Assembly (NCBI GenBank): GCA_043778255.1
Contig: JAYWGN010000054.1
Location: 62,001-126,000, forward strand
DNA from: JAYWGN01 sp043778255
GTDB taxonomy: Bacteria; Bacteroidota; Bacteroidia; Chitinophagales; Chitinophagaceae
Length of the DNA stretch: 64,000 nucleotides
Direction: 5' to 3'
In this document: positions 51,415 to 59,410 of the stretch, piece after piece
Layout of the letters: each line of letters opens with the position of its first letter
Position numbering within the stretch: position 1 is the first letter of the stretch
Program-made: the position numbers and the translations under genes
The notes under the pieces: model-generated
The model's database searches: none
The model's input: the letters and a program-made list of their open reading frames with translations, nothing else
Told to the model about the DNA's origin: nothing

Positions 51415-52506
51415 ATGAAAGTAGTTTCATTTTTTGCAGGTGCAGGTGGTCTTGATTTAGGATTTGAAAAAGGTGGCTTTGATGTAGTCTGGGCAAATGA
51501 ATATGATAAAGAAATATGGGAAACCTATGAAAAAAATCATAAAAATACAATCTTAGATAGGCGTTCAATTGTTGATATACCTTCCTCTGATGTTCCTGAT
51601 TGCGATGGAATCATTGGTGGCCCACCTTGTCAAAGTTGGTCTGAAGCTGGTTCTAAAAAGGGTATAGCCGATAAAAGAGGTCAGTTATTTTATGAGTTTA
51701 TGAGAATTCTTGCTGATAAGAAACCTAAATTCTTTCTTGCAGAAAATGTATCAGGTATGTTGTTGCCTGCACATAAAGAAGCATTATCTAACATAAAACA
51801 AATGTTTCAAGATATTGGTTATACTTTGTCTTTTCAATTATTAAATGTGTCTGACTTTGGAGTGCCACAAGATAGAAAAAGAGTTTTTTTTATTGGTTAT
51901 AGAAATGATTTAAAATTAAGTTTTCAATTTCCATTACCTACAACTTTAGAAAATAAAATAACTTTAGAAAAGGCAATAGGAGATTTAAAAGATACTGTCT
52001 TACCTGCAAAAGAAAATAATTTAACAAATGGCAATGAATGTAGAGTAGCTAACCATGAATATATGATTGGTGGCTTTTCTTCAATCTTTATGTCCCGTAA
52101 TAGAGTTCGTTCTTGGGACGAAGTTTCATTTACAATTCAAGCTGGTGGTCGTCATGCACCGATACACCCACAAGCACCTAAGATGAAATTTATTGAGCAA
52201 AATCTTCGTGAATTTGTGAAAGGAAAAGAAGACTTATATCGTCGCCTTTCTGTTAGAGAGTGTGCAAGAATTCAAACTTTTCCTAACAGTTTTATTTTTC
52301 ATTATAAAAGTGTTGTTGCTGGTTACAAAATGATTGGCAATGCAGTTCCTGTTCGTATGGGTAAGGTTTTAGCAAGTAAAATTTTTAATGATTTATCAAA
52401 TATAAAAGTTGAGAAAAAAGAAGTTAAAATTATAAAATCAAATTTCCTCAATGGTCATACAGTTCGTGAAAGAATGCTTGAAATTGTAAATGCAGTAGCC
52501 CAATAA
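51415..52506 (+). CDS. DNA (cytosine-5-)-methyltransferase, M.HaeIII-like, predicted GGCC
   Basis: This type II modification methylase has 363 residues: SFFAGAGGLDLGFEKGGF as motif I, GGPPCQSWSEAG with catalytic Cys72 (Cys71 in M.HaeIII), LAENVSGM as motif VI, QDRKRVFFIGY as motif VIII, and GYKMIGNAVPV as motif X. The recognition region with FMSRNRVRSWDE, FTIQAGGRHAPIHPQAPKM is of the type found in GGCC methylases such as M.HaeIII and M.NgoPII. The internal cytosine of GGCC is the expected target. The nuclease follows 3 bases after the stop. Codon use is distinct from neighbouring genes (GTT, TCT and CTT are frequent where neighbours prefer GTA, AGT and TTA/CTA), indicating transfer. Confidence 0.92.
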   Translation: MKVVSFFAGAGGLDLGFEKGGFDVVWANEYDKEIWETYEKNHKNTILDRRSIVDIPSSDVPDCDGIIGGPPCQSWSEAGSKKGIADKRGQLFYEFMRILADKKPKFFLAENVSGMLLPAHKEALSNIKQMFQDIGYTLSFQLLNVSDFGVPQDRKRVFFIGYRNDLKLSFQFPLPTTLENKITLEKAIGDLKDTVLPAKENNLTNGNECRVANHEYMIGGFSSIFMSRNRVRSWDEVSFTIQAGGRHAPIHPQAPKMKFIEQNLREFVKGKEDLYRRLSVRECARIQTFPNSFIFHYKSVVAGYKMIGNAVPVRMGKVLASKIFNDLSNIKVEKKEVKIIKSNFLNGHTVRERMLEIVNAVAQ

Positions 52507-52509
52507 ATT

Positions 52510-53481
52510 ATGCCAAAAGAAGCCAAACAAACTAAGACTGGTAAAGCATTTGAATTTGCTTTGCTTAATTTATTTTTAGAACGTTTAGAAATTAAAACTT
52601 CTGTTACTGTTGTCAAAAATGAACCTTATAAAACAGCAAAAAAATGTTTTGAAAGTTTTAAGGAAACTGAAAAGGGCTTATACAATTTAAATGCAAGTTT
52701 TGCAGTAAATTTTCTTATTGATTTAGAACCTCGACTTTCTAATGGCATAAATAAGAATGATATTTTGCAACTTGAAATTGTTTCTGATAAGCAAGGTCAA
52801 ATCGGCGATGTTAGAGATGTCTTAGCAATTCGGTCTTTACAAAAATGGGAGATAGGTATTTCTGCTAAAAATAATCACAGAGCTGTTAAACATTCTCGAC
52901 TTTCAAACGATATTAATTTCGGTGAAAAATGGCTTGGAGTTTCTTGTTCTCAAAATTATTTTGCTGAAATAAAACCAATATTTGAAGAGCTTGCAAAACT
53001 TAGAACTGCAAGTAAAGCAACACAAAAATGGTCAACTCTTGGAGACTATCATACTTCTGTTTATGTTCCAATATTAAATGCTTTCAAAAAAGAATTACTA
53101 AAGCTTGATAATGAAAATTTAGAAACTGTTGCACAAAATTTAGTTCAATATCTAATTGGAAATCAAGATTTTTATAAAGTTATAAAAGGAAATAATAAAG
53201 TCGAAATTCAAGCCTATAATTTACATGGAACTTTAAATTTGGCTTTTGATAAAATAAAATCTAAAATTAAAGTCCCTAAATTAAAACTTCCCAACCGCTT
53301 AATCGAAGTGGTTTTTCAAGATAATTCGCAAACAACTTTGTTGGTTACTTTAAATGAAGGTTGGCAAATTTCTTTTCGTATTCATAATGCAAGTTCAAGG
53401 ATTGAACCTTCTTTAAAGTTTGATATTAATTTAGTTTCTGCTCCGCATACACTTTTCGCAAATCATCTTACATTAGGTTAA
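52510..53481 (+). CDS. Type II restriction endonuclease, HaeIII family, predicted GG^CC
   Basis: The 323-residue protein matches R.HaeIII family features throughout: GKAFEFALL near the N-terminus, LEPRLSNGINKNDILQLEI, GDVRDVLAIRS, WEIGISAKNNHRAVKHSRLS, PILNAFKKELLKLD, YLIGNQDFYKVIK, VEIQAYNLHGTL, GWQISFRIHNASS and EPSLKFDI. Conserved acidic and Lys residues in ISAKNNHRAVKHSR are the likely catalytic core, unusual compared with PD-(D/E)XK order. It lies 3 bases downstream of the methylase in one operon. It shares the atypical codon use of its partner. No controller or vsr gene accompanies the pair. Confidence 0.93.
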   Translation: MPKEAKQTKTGKAFEFALLNLFLERLEIKTSVTVVKNEPYKTAKKCFESFKETEKGLYNLNASFAVNFLIDLEPRLSNGINKNDILQLEIVSDKQGQIGDVRDVLAIRSLQKWEIGISAKNNHRAVKHSRLSNDINFGEKWLGVSCSQNYFAEIKPIFEELAKLRTASKATQKWSTLGDYHTSVYVPILNAFKKELLKLDNENLETVAQNLVQYLIGNQDFYKVIKGNNKVEIQAYNLHGTLNLAFDKIKSKIKVPKLKLPNRLIEVVFQDNSQTTLLVTLNEGWQISFRIHNASSRIEPSLKFDINLVSAPHTLFANHLTLG

Positions 53482-53535
53482 TTCCCTTTACACAAATTTA
53501 TTATTTATTCATTAGTTTGTTTTTTCTTCTTGGTT

Positions 53536-54741
53536 TTATATATAAATCAAACACCCATCACCATAGCTTAAAAACCTATAGTCGTGTTGTAAAGCATAAT
53601 CGTAAATATGCTGCCAATTATTATGTGTAGCAGCAGCTATTAATAATAATAAGGTTGACTTTGGTTGGTGAAAGTTAGTAATAATGGCCGAACAAATTTT
53701 AAAAGTATAACCAGGTACTATTAACAATTGTGTGGTGGTAGTAAGGCTAGTTAATTGGTTATGCTGTAGCCATAGTAGTAAACTTTCTAAGGCTTCATAT
53801 TTGGTATATTGTTGTGGTAGTTCGTAGCAATCCCATTGTTTAATGTGTAGCTCATCGGGTGTTATATTTTTATTTGCAATAGTATATACCCCAAGCCAGT
53901 AAAGGCTTTCAAGGGTACGTAGGCTGGTAGTGCCTACTGCTGTTATGGGTTGGTTGGTGAGTAAGTTTTGTATAAGCAAGGCGGTTACTTGTATATATTC
54001 TTGGTGCATTGCATGCTCTTGCATGGTGGTACTTTGTACAGGTTTAAATGTGCCAGCACCTACATGTAATGTTATATATTGGCTACTAATATTTTTGCTT
54101 TGCAAAGCAGTAAATATATGTGGTGTAAAATGCAAACCCGCTGTGGGTGCTGCTACCGAGCCATTATGGGCTGCATATATTGTTTGGTATCGTGTAGTAT
54201 CTGCAGGGTTAGTGTTACGTTTAATATAAGGTGGCAAAGGCATATTGCCAGCTACCTCAAGTATAGTGGCAAAGCTGTGTGTGGTATGCCAAGTTAAGTT
54301 TATTATAAAGTAGTTTTCAATAGTATTTTCTATACTTGCCGTTAGCTCTATTTCGGTATTTTCTACTATTATTTTTTTATGCAAATGGGTGGCTTTCCAT
54401 TTGTTAGCTCCGCCCACAAAGCATTTAACCAATATACTATGCTGCTGCTCCATAGCTAATGCAATGGGTATATTGTAGGCCTCTAGTACAAATATTTCAA
54501 TAGTACCACCCGTTGCTTTGGTAAATAATAACCTTGCTTGTATTACTTTAGTATTGTTGAATACTAGCAAACTATTATTGGGCAAATGGTCAGCAATATT
54601 TTTGTAAATAGTTTCGCTAATTACTTCATTATGGTACACCAATAATTTGGATGCATCTCGCTCTGCTAAGGGTTCAAAGGCAATTTTATGATCGGGTAAG
54701 TTGTAGGTATAATCGGTTATTTTTATTGCTTTTGGTTGCAT
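53536..54741 (-). CDS. queA: S-adenosylmethionine:tRNA ribosyltransferase-isomerase
   Basis: QueA transfers and isomerises the ribosyl part of SAM to make epoxyqueuosine in tRNA. Starting at ATG 54741 (MQPKAIKITDYTYNLPDHKIA) the protein has 401 residues; the longer frame upstream runs across the pdxJ gene and is rejected. DYTYNLPDHKIA, RDASKLLV, SLLVFNNTKVIQARL, YIKRNTNPADTTRYQTIYA, GSVAAPTAGLHFT, LHVGAGTFKPV and IITNFHQPKSTLLLLIAA are the standard conserved blocks. It is divergent from pdxJ, with 40 bases between starts, so promoters must overlap. It is about 45 residues longer than the E. coli enzyme, as in related bacteria. Confidence 0.95.
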   Translation of the reverse strand: MQPKAIKITDYTYNLPDHKIAFEPLAERDASKLLVYHNEVISETIYKNIADHLPNNSLLVFNNTKVIQARLLFTKATGGTIEIFVLEAYNIPIALAMEQQHSILVKCFVGGANKWKATHLHKKIIVENTEIELTASIENTIENYFIINLTWHTTHSFATILEVAGNMPLPPYIKRNTNPADTTRYQTIYAAHNGSVAAPTAGLHFTPHIFTALQSKNISSQYITLHVGAGTFKPVQSTTMQEHAMHQEYIQVTALLIQNLLTNQPITAVGTTSLRTLESLYWLGVYTIANKNITPDELHIKQWDCYELPQQYTKYEALESLLLWLQHNQLTSLTTTTQLLIVPGYTFKICSAIITNFHQPKSTLLLLIAAATHNNWQHIYDYALQHDYRFLSYGDGCLIYI

Positions 54742-54781
54742 AACAAAGTAGTAATTTTGTACAAATTTAAAGCATATAAGC

Positions 54782-55522
54782 ATGACAAAATTATCGGTTA
54801 ATATAAATAAATTTGCCACCTTACGTAATGCCCGTGGGCATAATAACCCTAACTTATTGCAAGTAGCAAAAGATATTGAAGCCTTTGGTGCCGATGGTAT
54901 AACGGTGCACCCTCGCCCCGATGAAAGGCATATACGATACCAAGATGTGTTGGACTTAAAAAACATTATTACCACCGAGTTTAACATTGAGGGTAATTGT
55001 ACCGAAAGCAAATTTGTAGATTTAGTACTACTTACCAAACCCACACAAGTAACCTTAGTACCCGATGCATTAGGGCAACTCACCAGCAACCACGGTTGGG
55101 ATACTGTTACACACCAAAAGTACTTGCAACAAATGATTCAACTTTTTAAAAATGAAGGGATACGAACTTCCATATTTTGCGAAGCAAATACTGAAATGAT
55201 ACAAGCTGCATTGGACACTGGTACTGAAAGGGTAGAGTTATATACCGAGGCTTATGCTGTTGCTTATAATAATTCAAACTGTACTAACACTGCCGATGCA
55301 GGTGTATTACAACAATTTGTAAGTGCAGCTAACTTAGCTACCCAATTAGGTATTGGGTTAAATGCAGGGCATGATTTGGATAGGCAAAATCTACACTTTT
55401 TTTTAAAAAATGTACCCAATATTAGTGAGGTTAGTATAGGGCATGCATTGGTATGCGATGCCATATATTATGGGTTAGAAAACACCGTGCAATTATATAA
55501 GTCCAAAACTGTTTTTTATTAA
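54782..55522 (+). CDS. pdxJ: Pyridoxine 5'-phosphate synthase
   Basis: PdxJ condenses 1-deoxyxylulose 5-phosphate with 3-amino-2-oxopropyl phosphate to give pyridoxine phosphate, the last step of DXP-dependent vitamin B6 synthesis. The 246-residue TIM barrel has LSVNINKFATLRNARGHNNP (split as NINKFATLRNAR), GADGITVHPRPDERHI, FNIEGNCT, QVTLVPD, VSLFCEAN-like IFCEANTEM, RVELYTEAYA, GIGLNAGHDLDRQN and EVSIGHALVCDAIYYG. All active-site residues are present in these blocks. It shares a very short divergent promoter region with queA. The expected partner pdxA is not in the window. Confidence 0.96.
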   Translation: MTKLSVNINKFATLRNARGHNNPNLLQVAKDIEAFGADGITVHPRPDERHIRYQDVLDLKNIITTEFNIEGNCTESKFVDLVLLTKPTQVTLVPDALGQLTSNHGWDTVTHQKYLQQMIQLFKNEGIRTSIFCEANTEMIQAALDTGTERVELYTEAYAVAYNNSNCTNTADAGVLQQFVSAANLATQLGIGLNAGHDLDRQNLHFFLKNVPNISEVSIGHALVCDAIYYGLENTVQLYKSKTVFY

Positions 55523-55761
55523 AATACAAAATTTTTATATTTTTATTTTTTGCAATTTACTTACAGTGTTGGTAAGCTAATATTTGCTATACTTAATAGC
55601 GTAACTGTTACTAGCAAAGTGATTAGCGGCAACTTAGGCATTTTTCAAAAGTAACATTTATATGACAATACTATAAAACCAAATGTTAACTGCTTTCGTA
55701 ATTTTAATTGTGGCATAGTATTTGTTACACACTTTTTTTTGAACATTAAAACAATAAAATT

Positions 55762-56442
55762 ATGAAAAAAATTATGACAGGATTAATGCTATTTTTTAGC
55801 TTAAATGCAACAGTAGCACAAACATTTTTGGTAGGTGGTGCTAACCTCGGAGGCATTACTAAAGATGGTGGTGGTAATACAGAAGATAACAATTTTTTAC
55901 TATCATTCAATGCAGGGTTATTACACCGATTTAATATTTCAAATAACGTAAACTTAGAGTCAGGTGTATTAATAACAGGTAAAGGTGCCAAAGCTGAAAC
56001 ATACTTTAATGGTGGCAATGATTATGTAAAGTCAACCTTTAACCCTATATATGCCGAAATTCCGTTAAATGCAGTATTGAAAGTTAGTAGCAAAAAAGGT
56101 AGTGGTGTGTTTGTACATGCAGGACCATACCTAGCAGTTGGTGTGGCGGGCAAATCTAAGGTTGATAGTAAACTAGGTTTATTTACATCGAGTAGCAACA
56201 AAAGTATTCAGTTTAGTAACGATGATCCATTTACATCGCAACAGGATGATGCCAATTATAACAAACTTAAGCGATTTGACTATGGTTTAAACTTTGGTGC
56301 AGGATTTGAGTTAGGTAAAACCTTACTACGAGTTAACTACGGCTTGGGCTTAGCCAAAATAAACTCAACCGAAAGTAATAATAATGTAGATGATAAAAAT
56401 AAATTAAGAACTTACTCTTTGTCAATTGCATTTCCCCTATAA
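55762..56442 (+). CDS. PorT-family outer-membrane beta-barrel protein
   Basis: The 226-residue protein has a signal peptide (MKKIMTGLMLFFSLNATVAQ) and an eight-stranded barrel pattern: FLVGGANLGGITKDG, LLSFNAGLLHRF, NVNLESGVLITGKGAKAE (shortened), PIYAEIPLNAVLKV, GVFVHAGPYLAVGVAG and the typical RFDYGLNFGAGFELGKTLLRVNYGLGLAKI end. This is the PorT/outer-membrane barrel family (beta-brl_2). Function is not established for this member; type IX secretion PorT is larger. It is a single gene, with a strong hairpin after the stop. Confidence 0.83.
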   Translation: MKKIMTGLMLFFSLNATVAQTFLVGGANLGGITKDGGGNTEDNNFLLSFNAGLLHRFNISNNVNLESGVLITGKGAKAETYFNGGNDYVKSTFNPIYAEIPLNAVLKVSSKKGSGVFVHAGPYLAVGVAGKSKVDSKLGLFTSSSNKSIQFSNDDPFTSQQDDANYNKLKRFDYGLNFGAGFELGKTLLRVNYGLGLAKINSTESNNNVDDKNKLRTYSLSIAFPL

Positions 56443-56456
56443 CAAATACAAAAATT

Positions 56457-56493
56457 AATGCATAACAAATTATGTAATAATTTGTTATGCATT
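56457..56493. terminator. Perfect 16-bp hairpin between the PorT-like gene and msrA
   Basis: AATGCATAACAAATTA (56457-56472) is perfectly complementary to 56478-56493, with the 5-base loop TGTAA. It lacks a T-run of more than two and could serve for transcript ending or stability. Confidence 0.75.
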
Positions 56494-56557
56494 ATAACAT
56501 CCGAATAATAGCGCAACAAACTCTTTTTTTTTAAATCCAATATCTAACTTATTTATA

Positions 56558-57100
56558 ATGCCAACAAAGAACAATTTAAGTATAACCCTTGGGGCAGGCT
56601 GCTTTTGGTGTGTAGAGGCAGTGTTTCAACAATTAAAAGGCGTAACCAAAGTATTAAGTGGCTACACTGGTGGCCACATTATTAACCCTACTTACGACGA
56701 TATATGTAGTAAACAAAGTGGGCATGTGGAGGTATGCCAAGTTCATTACAATGCCGATGAGGTAACATTAGCGGAAATACTAGAAGTATTTTGGCTTACA
56801 CATGACCCTACAACGCTAAACCAACAAGGTGCCGATGTAGGGCCCCAGTACCGTAGTGTAATATTTTATAATAATGATAAGGAAAAAGAAATTGCTGAAA
56901 CATTGAAATTACAATTAAACCAAAGTGGTGCATTTGCCAAAGGTATTGTAACTGCTATTGAGCCCGTTTCAACATTTTATACTGCCGAAACTTACCATCA
57001 AAATTATTATATTAACAACCCTAACCAAGGCTACTGTTATTATGTAATTAAGCCGAAGTTAGAAAAGTTTCATAAAGTATTTGCCAATAAAGCAAAATAA
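56558..57100 (+). CDS. msrA: Peptide-methionine (S)-S-oxide reductase
   Basis: MsrA reduces the S-epimer of methionine sulfoxide in proteins. The 180-residue protein has LGAGCFWCVEAVFQQ with the catalytic cysteine at residue 15, GVTKVLSGYTGGH, the block PTYDDICSKQSGHVEVCQV, LEVFWLTHDPTTLNQQGADVGPQYRS (split as FWLTHDPT and GADVGPQYRS) and YTAETYHQNYY. A C-terminal GYCYYVIKPKLEKF with a cysteine can supply the resolving thiol. There is no signal peptide, so it acts in the cytoplasm. No msrB is adjacent. A terminator lies 20 bases downstream. Confidence 0.96.
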   Translation: MPTKNNLSITLGAGCFWCVEAVFQQLKGVTKVLSGYTGGHIINPTYDDICSKQSGHVEVCQVHYNADEVTLAEILEVFWLTHDPTTLNQQGADVGPQYRSVIFYNNDKEKEIAETLKLQLNQSGAFAKGIVTAIEPVSTFYTAETYHQNYYINNPNQGYCYYVIKPKLEKFHKVFANKAK

Positions 57101-57120
57101 AAATTACTGTATTAAACAAG

Positions 57121-57152
57121 AAAAACCCTTTAAGTGAAAGGGTTTTTTTTTG
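57121..57152 (+). terminator. Intrinsic terminator after msrA
   Basis: AAAAACCCTT (57121-57130) pairs with AAGGGTTTTT, loop TAAGTG, followed by a T-run. Confidence 0.9.
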
Positions 57153-57172
57153 TAACTGCAAAGTAATAAAAA

Positions 57173-57667
57173 TTATTTTGTACGTTTGAATAACATAATA
57201 TATCCACATACTTCTTTCTTCTTTTTCTTATTTATTTGTACGGGTTTTATCATGTGGTATTCGCTAAATTTTGGGGCATATATATAGTCCAATATATTAT
57301 CGTTTCGTCCATCGGAATCAGTTATTCTATCATTTTTACTTTTCTGATATATAATTTGTTTCTCCTGCCAATCATACATTCTTAGTTCCAATAAACGGCT
57401 GCTTTCGTCGCCAATAAATACAACGTGGTACCAGCTACCGTCGTTAAGTGGCACTATTACAGGCATTTCGTATTCACTTTCCATTGCCATACTAGCTTCA
57501 CGTATTACGGTATATCCATCTTTAGCCATAGCTACTTTCACACTGTCTGCTTGTCTTTTTATGGCTACATTATCACAACTTTTTTGACGAATTACATCTT
57601 GTGCAGTGGCACTATTTACACAAAGTGTAAAAGCTACTAGTAAGAATATAAAATTTTTGTTGTTCAT
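57173..57667 (-). CDS. Secreted protein of unknown function
   Basis: The 164-residue protein has a signal peptide (MNNKNFIFLLVAFTLCVNSATAQ). The mature part shows IRQKSCDNVAIKRQADSVKVAMA at the start (a helix), then strands with YEMPVIVPLNDGSWYHVVFIGDE and RLLELRMYDWQEKQIIYQK, and ends in VQINKKKKKEVCGYIMLFKRT. Two cysteines may pair. It has no recognised catalytic residues. It is a single gene, convergent with msrA. The 237 bases upstream to the SDR gene hold no further feature that I can see. Confidence 0.75.
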   Translation of the reverse strand: MNNKNFIFLLVAFTLCVNSATAQDVIRQKSCDNVAIKRQADSVKVAMAKDGYTVIREASMAMESEYEMPVIVPLNDGSWYHVVFIGDESSRLLELRMYDWQEKQIIYQKSKNDRITDSDGRNDNILDYIYAPKFSEYHMIKPVQINKKKKKEVCGYIMLFKRTK

Positions 57668-57904
57668 AATTATAAGTCAAAAGTAGTACCTATTATAAGC
57701 TAATCAAATAGTAGTAGTACTCCATATAACTATCATGTAGTTTTCAAATACAGTGCCAAATAAAGTACGATGTTGTTGCACAAAATACTATTAATTAGGT
57801 CAAAAAAGCTGCAAACAGTAAATTATTTAATAATATTTAGCATAATTATAATAATACAGTTATAATTACTATAAAATTATACTAAGTATAATAGCTTGTA
57901 CAAC

Positions 57905-58669
57905 TTACGATTTGTAAAATGTAGTAGCGTTAGCCTGTTGTGTACAAGTTATATCTACATCGTTAATGCATACATGTGGTGGCAAAGTGGCGGTATAATA
58001 TATTACATCGGCAATATCAACATCGGCTAATGCTTTGTAGCCATTGTATATGCTAGCTGCTGTAGTTGTATCGCCTTTAAACCGTACTAACGAAAATTCG
58101 GTTTCAGTAGCGCCAGGGTTAATGCAAGTAACTTTAATGCCATGCTGTACCAAATCAATACGTTGTGCTTTGCTTATAGCTACCACAGCATGTTTGGTGG
58201 CACAGTATACATTTCCTTTTTCGTACACCTCTTTACCTGCTACCGAACCAATGTTAATTATATGCCCTTTGTGGTGCTGTATAAAGTAGGGTATTATAGC
58301 TTTACTTACATACAGTAGTCCCTTTATATTAGTATCAATCATGGTTTCCCAATCATCTATATTTGCTGTATCAAACGCATCTCGGCCAAGGGCAAGGCCA
58401 GCATTATTAATAAGTACATCAATACTTTGCCATTCCTTTGGTAAGCTTTGCAAATGCTGTTGTACAGCAGTTTTGTCTTGCACATCAAAGCATAAGGTAA
58501 GGCAAGTGGTAGGGTATTTTTTTTGTAAAAATGTTTTTAACTCAGCCAATCTTTGTGCCCTACGGCCTGTAATAATTAGTTGCCAACCATTAGCAGCAAA
58601 TAGGGTAGCACAAGCTTTGCCAATGCCCGATGTAGCACCTGTTATTAATACTATTTTTTTTGTACTCAT
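57905..58669 (-). CDS. Short-chain dehydrogenase/reductase
   Basis: The 254-residue NAD(P)-dependent oxidoreductase is of the YdfG-like group. TGATSGIG near residues 10-17 binds the nucleotide, TGRRAQRL suggests preference for NADP(H), NNAG is at about 88-91, and the catalytic set is Ser in INIGSVAGK with YCATK. The C-terminal PGATETEFSLVRFKGD segment is frequent in serine/3-hydroxy acid dehydrogenases of this family. No partner gene is adjacent, so the natural substrate is unknown. It is divergent from a secreted-protein gene at 58737. Confidence 0.88.
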   Translation of the reverse strand: MSTKKIVLITGATSGIGKACATLFAANGWQLIITGRRAQRLAELKTFLQKKYPTTCLTLCFDVQDKTAVQQHLQSLPKEWQSIDVLINNAGLALGRDAFDTANIDDWETMIDTNIKGLLYVSKAIIPYFIQHHKGHIINIGSVAGKEVYEKGNVYCATKHAVVAISKAQRIDLVQHGIKVTCINPGATETEFSLVRFKGDTTTAASIYNGYKALADVDIADVIYYTATLPPHVCINDVDITCTQQANATTFYKS

Positions 58670-58736
58670 TTATTTTATTTGTATAAAAATAAACAAACAA
58701 TTGTAATTATTTTTGTTGAAAACATAATTAGCATTT

Positions 58737-59381
58737 ATGCAAATAAAATATACATTACTATTACTCCAATTACTAGCTACCACGGTTTACTGCCAAGTAA
58801 ACACTATAAAAGCATATACAATTACTCAACCTTACTTTGATAGTTTGCAACTACATATAACTGGCAACAATTGGGCAACTTATTTAAATAATTCAACTAA
58901 TGTAGCATTGTTAACAAATACTAGTAAACAAATAAATGCAATGCTAATAAAAAAGCCCCAGTTGAGTAACAATCCATTTATTGAGTGTATTTGGGATAGT
59001 GTAAATTATACCTACTCAGTTATAACTAACCAATACAATGCTGACACAGTATTTGCCATCAAAATTGATTACAGCCTCAATTTTGACCAGCACGAAAAGT
59101 ATTGTATAAAATGGTACAATACACTACTACAACAATTAAAAAAAGAGTACGAAAACACTTACAAAGGCGATAGTAATTCACCGTTAGGTTTTTCAAATGA
59201 GCAATACATTTTCCCATTTTATGAAGCTGCACTGAGCCGTAGCCTTGTGTTGGGCAATACTGATGACCCACTTAAAAAAATGCACCATATAACCATACAA
59301 TTATACAAAAGCACAGGTAGCAATCCTATACCAATATTTAGTAAGGGTGGTAAATGGTTTAAGAGAAAAGGTAAATTATAA
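58737..59381 (+). CDS. Secreted protein of unknown function
   Basis: The 214-residue product has a signal peptide (MQIKYTLLLLQLLATTVYCQ). The mature region is mixed alpha/beta with Asn/Tyr/Thr-rich sequence, a SLNFDQHEKYCIKWYNTLLQQ helix (shortened) and a basic end (KGGKWFKRKGKL). It contains no lipobox, no repeats and no catalytic motif, and I do not recognise a family. It stands alone, convergent with the ABC-F gene 29 bases away. Confidence 0.7.
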   Translation: MQIKYTLLLLQLLATTVYCQVNTIKAYTITQPYFDSLQLHITGNNWATYLNNSTNVALLTNTSKQINAMLIKKPQLSNNPFIECIWDSVNYTYSVITNQYNADTVFAIKIDYSLNFDQHEKYCIKWYNTLLQQLKKEYENTYKGDSNSPLGFSNEQYIFPFYEAALSRSLVLGNTDDPLKKMHHITIQLYKSTGSNPIPIFSKGGKWFKRKGKL

Positions 59382-59410
59382 AAGTTTTATTTTTTTTAGT
59401 AAAATAAGAT

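Noticed and set aside
51415..53481. Avoidance of GGCC sites as support for the HaeIII-type specificity
   Set aside because: GGCC occurs many times across the window, so no depletion is apparent by eye.
54742..55089. N-terminal extension of queA
   Set aside because: It runs antisense across the start of pdxJ, and QueA family sequence begins at the ATG at 54741.
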